64,000 bases of DNA from positions 1 through 64,000 of the forward strand of contig JAWSUY010000019.1 in assembly GCA_033852175.1 (NCBI GenBank), given 5' to 3'. This stretch comes from Agarilytica sp033852175 (GTDB lineage: Bacteria; Pseudomonadota; Gammaproteobacteria; Pseudomonadales; Cellvibrionaceae). Position numbers and translations under genes: made by a program. Below the pieces are notes generated by a model. The model was given only the letters and a program-made list of their open reading frames with translations. It made no database searches and was not told where the DNA came from. Numbering within the stretch: the stretch's first letter is position 1; every line of letters begins with the position of its first letter. This document shows positions 61,199 to 64,000 of the stretch, piece by piece.

Positions 61199-61903
61199 CA
61201 AGCTTGGATTCAGTTTTGACGTGCATAACATGAAAAGCTAGAAGGGGTGGCCATAAGAAAAATCGCAACAGCACGTCCAACGACGGAATAACTCTAAGGT
61301 GCCGACCTGTGCCGTGGGTTTCCTTGTCGGTGCAAACTTCTCTGTTGAAGCAATAGAAGGTTGAATCACGCTGAGGCCTAATACTGTCCGTCCCGTTAAA
61401 GTAATAACGAAGTAGAGCGGGAACGACTGGGCAGCAATATTGCTGTGTTGTTCGCTTCCTTTTTTGGTTGTATAGGTCTCAGCGTGAGCGTAAACATCTT
61501 AAAGTCTGATGCGGGATCATAGGGTTGAAAATCAAAGAAAATGGATGTCAGTAACTATTGCTCTAGGTTAAACTTTCTACACATAGTGCCAGCTTAGAAT
61601 GGGTGCCGTGATTCCGCTTTTGCGCGAAAAATAATTCGTGGAAGGGTTCCGCTTATCTGGTATGGTTGGTCAGATTTAGAGTTTTTTCTAATAAAATCAA
61701 AGGGTTGGCGATTCCGTACTTGCGGAGGATATCCGGCGGTGGAGCCGCATATATCCATAATTCGATATTCAAAAGGTCGGGTTTGATTCCGAGACCTTGA
61801 CTGTGTAAGGCTTTGTGGTTAGTTTTAGGTTTTACAAATTAGAAATAGGCGTGGGCTGGAATATGCGGCCACAGGGCGTCTGATACAAATGTTATAACTC
61901 TAA
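61199..61903. other. ORF-less segment inside the cassette array
   Basis: 705 bases without an ORF of 60 codons on either strand. ATTTAAC at 61193-61199 could open an attC, but no matching 3' core appears within 150 bases. It contains a 15-bp inverted repeat (61366-61380 with 61474-61488, one mismatch), hairpins at 61727-61756 and 61773-61798, and ends at a GTTATAAC core (61891). Possibly a non-coding or decayed cassette, or an insertion in an attC. Confidence 0.55.
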
Positions 61904-62269
61904 ATGAATATCGAAGAATTAAATAAATTTCTTTCAAAGCTAGAAGGCCCCGGTCTCTTCGAGAAACTTGACTCAGCTAGAGATTGGGTGATGATAAAGT
62001 TTAGTGGCAATACTGGTGGCCCGTACGATGACGGTGAAATTGAACTTACTTTCCATGACGTTGAAGTTGTTAATTTGCCATTAACTATGATGCTGCCGGC
62101 TAAAATTGAGGTGGCAAGTAAAGAGGCAGTTGCAAGTGTTGTTGGCTCAAACTACCAGTGGGATGAGCGCAATTTATACCTAATCAGAGATGATGCTGGC
62201 TGTTCGTGGCATGTTTATGCAGGCTCTTATTCCGTTAACACCCTGCCAATATTCTGGGAGCATCCGTGA
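61904..62269 (+). CDS. Cassette 4: hypothetical protein
   Basis: 121 residues. Begins NIEELNKFLSKLEGPGLFE and contains WVMIKFSGNTGGPYDDGEIE; ends CSWHVYAGSYSVNTLPIFW. It looks like a small soluble alpha/beta protein rich in acidic residues. No recognised family. It is preceded 6 bases earlier by the GTTATAAC core and followed by an attC at 62273. Confidence 0.65.
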   Translation: MNIEELNKFLSKLEGPGLFEKLDSARDWVMIKFSGNTGGPYDDGEIELTFHDVEVVNLPLTMMLPAKIEVASKEAVASVVGSNYQWDERNLYLIRDDAGCSWHVYAGSYSVNTLPIFWEHP

Positions 62270-62272
62270 AAG

Positions 62273-62360
62273 TTATAACAAGGTTTTCAACGCTCGCCCT
62301 GCGGGCTGGACGGCCTAAACGCTGCTTCGCAGCAGGCCGCCCGTTAAAACAACGTTATGG
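62273..62360 (+). repeat. attC site 4 (about 88 bp)
   Basis: Opens with TTATAACAAGGTTTTCAACG and closes with CGTTAAAACAACGTTATGG, which are complementary with bulges. The centre pairs GGGCTGGACGGCCT-type and GCTGCTTCGCAGC hairpin sequences. Core GTTATGG at 62354. Confidence 0.85.
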
Positions 62361-62392
62361 CTACTCACAGCTGAAAATATAGCGAGAATAAT

Positions 62393-62887
62393 ATGGAAAA
62401 TAAAATCGAGCCAACTATTTCTGGATTATCCTCTAATTCAGATAATTTAAGCAATGATGTTATAGGCGAATTATACCTGCCTCCTGATGAGAGCCGCGGT
62501 GGAGAGCCAGGGTTTGATAATAGCTACCAATATAAAAGTTTAGTGCCATTGAATATTTTGGTTATGGTTTTTGGTTTCGCCTATTTACTGCTATCATTTG
62601 TTGCGCTGAGCAAACTTAATCTGTCCGGCGCAATGGCAATTCTCCCGTTGCTGTCTAGTTTCTTCATGATTTATTCAGGCTATATTCCATATTACAATAT
62701 AAAGTATTCTCAGCCTAAAAAGAATAAAGTAATGGGAGTTTTTTGTAACGCTATAAGCATTGTAATTTTTCTTATGGTAATAACTGGTATTTTATCCTTT
62801 GGTCATTTGAACCCCCTGTATTCGTTAATACCGGGTGTGTTGTCCCTGCCTTTTTTAGTTAACATTGTATACTTGGTAAAACAATAA
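62393..62887 (+). CDS. Cassette 5: small membrane protein
   Basis: 164 residues. A 50-residue polar N-terminus (rich in S, N, E), then four hydrophobic segments (VPLNILVMVFGFAYLLLSF, GAMAILPLLSSFFMIYSGY, AISIVIFLMVITGILSFGH, SLIPGVLSLPFLVNIVYLV). No recognised family. The attC starting at 62897 follows. Confidence 0.65.
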   Translation: MENKIEPTISGLSSNSDNLSNDVIGELYLPPDESRGGEPGFDNSYQYKSLVPLNILVMVFGFAYLLLSFVALSKLNLSGAMAILPLLSSFFMIYSGYIPYYNIKYSQPKKNKVMGVFCNAISIVIFLMVITGILSFGHLNPLYSLIPGVLSLPFLVNIVYLVKQ

Positions 62888-62896
62888 ATGATTAAG

Positions 62897-63016
62897 CCAT
62901 AACAAGTTTAGGCAGCGGAACTGCAAAGCTACGTTTTGTTTTATTGCTCGTTTCGCTACCGCTACACTACACAAAAAACAACTGCGCTTCGCAGTCCGCT
63001 GCTAAAAGCGTTATGT
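62897..63016 (+). repeat. attC site 5 (about 120 bp)
   Basis: CATAACAAGTTTAGGCAGCGGA at the left (first 20 bases are CATAACAAGTTTAGGCAGCG) pairs with CGCTGCTAAAAGCGTTATG at the right. Inner arms TTTTGTTTTATTGCTCGTTT and CACAAAAAACAACTGCGCTT also pair in part. Core GTTATGT at 63010. Confidence 0.85.
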
Positions 63017-63029
63017 ATAGGAAAAGTTC

Positions 63030-63398
63030 ATGGGAATAGCGAAAAAAGGAAAGAGAAAACTAGTCCATGATGGCGATGATTATTTCTGGTGGGTTGAAGA
63101 TGACTTTGAAGGTCACACAGGACATTCGCTAATTGTAACGGTTTCCTCTGAGGACAAAAAATTTCTAGTAAAGTACTATATCGACCAACGGGACCGATTT
63201 GTCGTTACAGTATTAGGGGCAAGATTTTGCGCTAACATTGAAACTGGCAGAGTCTGGAAAAGATTTTCTTCTCCACAATTTGGGAACACAGGTATGTTTA
63301 CGCCTAAAGATGTCGTTTCTTTAATACGTTGGTCTTTGAGCTCGTCAGTTAAAAAAATCGAAGTTGATTACCAAGGTAAAGTAGTAGCAAATGCATAA
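63030..63398 (+). CDS. Cassette 6: hypothetical protein
   Basis: 122 residues. Basic start (GIAKKGKRKLVHDGDDYFWW) then VEDDFEGHTGHSLIVTVSSE, YIDQRDRFVVTVLGARF and SLIRWSLSSSVKKIEVDYQG. Beta-rich, soluble, unknown family. Its TAA lies within the next attC's GCATAAC, a compact cassette arrangement. Confidence 0.65.
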   Translation: MGIAKKGKRKLVHDGDDYFWWVEDDFEGHTGHSLIVTVSSEDKKFLVKYYIDQRDRFVVTVLGARFCANIETGRVWKRFSSPQFGNTGMFTPKDVVSLIRWSLSSSVKKIEVDYQGKVVANA

Positions 63399-63467
63399 CC
63401 AGGCCATCATTGTTCGCCCTTCGGGCTGGACCTTACTTCGTTCGGCCCAATATGGAGGGCGTTATAA
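63393..63467 (+). repeat. attC site 6 (75 bp)
   Basis: GCATAAC at the left, GTTATAA at the right (63461). Arms GGCCATCATTG and CAATATGG pair. The centre CGCCCTTCGGGCTGG is identical to attC 2, and both sites are exactly 75 bases. Confidence 0.88.
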
Positions 63468-63488
63468 CCCAATGTAGGCGAAAGGATT

Positions 63489-63809
63489 TTGAACCGTTTT
63501 CCAAGCAGCTATTTTAACGCGTCTAAGAATTTGTTAGGTTTTGGAATGGCTTTTCTGGCATGTTCAGTTTTCTCAATCTATTTTGTCGAGATGCTTATTG
63601 ATAAGCAGTACCTCGCAAGACTGGTGGGGAATTTAATAATGTGGGCAGTATTTATTTTAGCTTCGGGATTTTCATTCGGGGCTTCAATTTTTGGTATAGT
63701 GTCCGTCTTTAAAGAGAGGCGTATATTTACCGGAATGCTTATTGTGGTTTTGGCAGTCTTTGTGGGGTTAATCCCAATTGTAGTGGGGCCATCGGTAGCA
63801 TGGTTATAA
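63489..63809 (+). CDS. Cassette 7: small membrane protein
   Basis: 106 residues from TTG 63489 (AAAGGA close upstream). Three hydrophobic segments (LLGFGMAFLACSVFSIYFV, LVGNLIMWAVFILASGFSFG, GMLIVVLAVFVGLIPIVVG). Unknown family. Its stop lies inside the start of the next attC. Confidence 0.6.
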   Translation: MNRFPSSYFNASKNLLGFGMAFLACSVFSIYFVEMLIDKQYLARLVGNLIMWAVFILASGFSFGASIFGIVSVFKERRIFTGMLIVVLAVFVGLIPIVVGPSVAWL

Positions 63810-63923
63810 CAAACGGCAGCAGTCTGAAAACCGGTACTGCGCGATTTTTGCGTTACTCGCTAACGCTCAAACAATAACACAAAAACCGCTCCGCACCGTT
63901 TTCAGCTGTGCCGGACGTTAAGT
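63804..63923 (+). repeat. attC site 7 (about 120 bp)
   Basis: TTATAACAAACGGCAGCAGT pairs with the right arm GCTGTGCCGGACGTTAAGT; inner CTGAAAACCGGT pairs with ACCGTTTTCAG. Core GTTAAGT at 63917. Long class like attC 5. Confidence 0.85.
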
Positions 63924-63927
63924 GTCT

Positions 63928-64000
63928 ATGGAAATCGAAGTTATATCTAAAATTGAAGTACTCGACAACGAAGAAATGTACGTTGTTCTTGCTAGCGGTG
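63928..64000 (+). CDS. Cassette 8: partial ORF running off the window
   Basis: ATG 63928 opens a frame MEIEVISKIEVLDNEEMYVV that continues to the last base. It starts 11 bases after the attC 7 core, in register with the other cassettes. Acidic start; no function can be given from 24 codons. Confidence 0.5.
   Translation, partial: MEIEVISKIEVLDNEEMYVVLASG

Larger units (their letters stand above)
59802..64000 (+). mobile_element. Integron-type gene cassette array (no integrase in window)
   Basis: Short plus-strand ORFs, each directly followed by an imperfect palindrome of about 75-120 bases that begins with a (Y)TAAC-type core and ends with GTTRRRY-like cores (60143, 60689, 61891, 62354, 63010, 63461, 63917). 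Stop codons often lie inside the attC start, as in known cassettes. ORFs are unrelated to each other and mostly hypothetical. Orientation places the attI/integrase end at the left, where there is only the esterase gene, so in this window it is a cluster of attC sites lacking an integrase (CALIN) or a detached piece of a larger array continuing rightwards. Confidence 0.85.

Noticed and set aside
61199..61903. Group II intron inserted at an attC
   Set aside because: No reverse-transcriptase frame and no recognisable domain V; length is too short for an intact intron.

Overview
This window looks like a chromosomal segment of a marine-type gammaproteobacterium. It most resembles the Cellvibrionaceae (Saccharophagus/Teredinibacter-like), but that placement is an inference from gene content and order: gltA divergent from sdhCDAB-sucAB-lpd-sucCD, ypjD/corB divergent from ffh-rpsP-rimM-trmD-rplS, dsbC-hom-thrC-recJ, a large TonB-dependent receptor, a secreted multidomain PHB-depolymerase-type esterase with a Thr-Pro linker, and a chromosomal integron-type cassette array. 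I recognised no rRNA or tRNA.

Layout. 1-13 kb: TonB-dependent receptor, two GT-C-like membrane proteins (one a clear PMT/GT39), a FapA/DUF342 protein, a Cys-rich secreted protein, YceH and the GTPase YlqF, with a MITE-like element between the last two. 13-28 kb: a LapG-type protease, then the TCA block with citrate synthase on the minus strand and succinate dehydrogenase, 2-oxoglutarate dehydrogenase and succinyl-CoA synthetase on the plus strand. 28-33 kb: a decayed VTT/ATP-grasp fusion gene, then a tight small operon (YHS, membrane protein, DinB, NRDE/TANGO2), a 16-copy 17-bp tandem repeat and a double PTPS protein. 33-46 kb: housekeeping (Nudix, CorB, YpjD, ffh, the rpsP operon, dsbC, hom, thrC, recJ).

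46-52.6 kb holds an unusual surface module: an M48 metallopeptidase fused to a type IV pilin-like domain, followed by a curli locus csgB, csgA, csgE, csgF, csgG. CsgA has about 12 curlin repeats. CsgG carries a long C-terminal extension ending in a SPOR-like peptidoglycan-binding domain. A perfect CRP-type palindrome lies upstream of csgA, and a strong hairpin separates csgA from csgE. 52.7-59.5 kb has a GT-C membrane glycosyltransferase, a frameshifted DUF5666 remnant, a truncated-globin/histidine-kinase pair and the esterase.

From about 59.8 kb to the right edge the window is an integron cassette array: short promoterless + strand ORFs, each followed by an imperfect palindrome that ends in a GTTRRRY-like core. 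No integrase is present at the 5' end, so within this window it behaves like a CALIN (integrase-less attC cluster). A recurring intergenic feature is a family of 7-bp tandem repeats of the form CCCGNNN at four loci, resembling the STRR heptads known in cyanobacteria.

The observations most worth following are the CsgG-SPOR fusion, the M48-pilin fusion, the cassette array with its 0.7-kb ORF-less segment, the CCCGNNN heptad family, and the globin-kinase pair.
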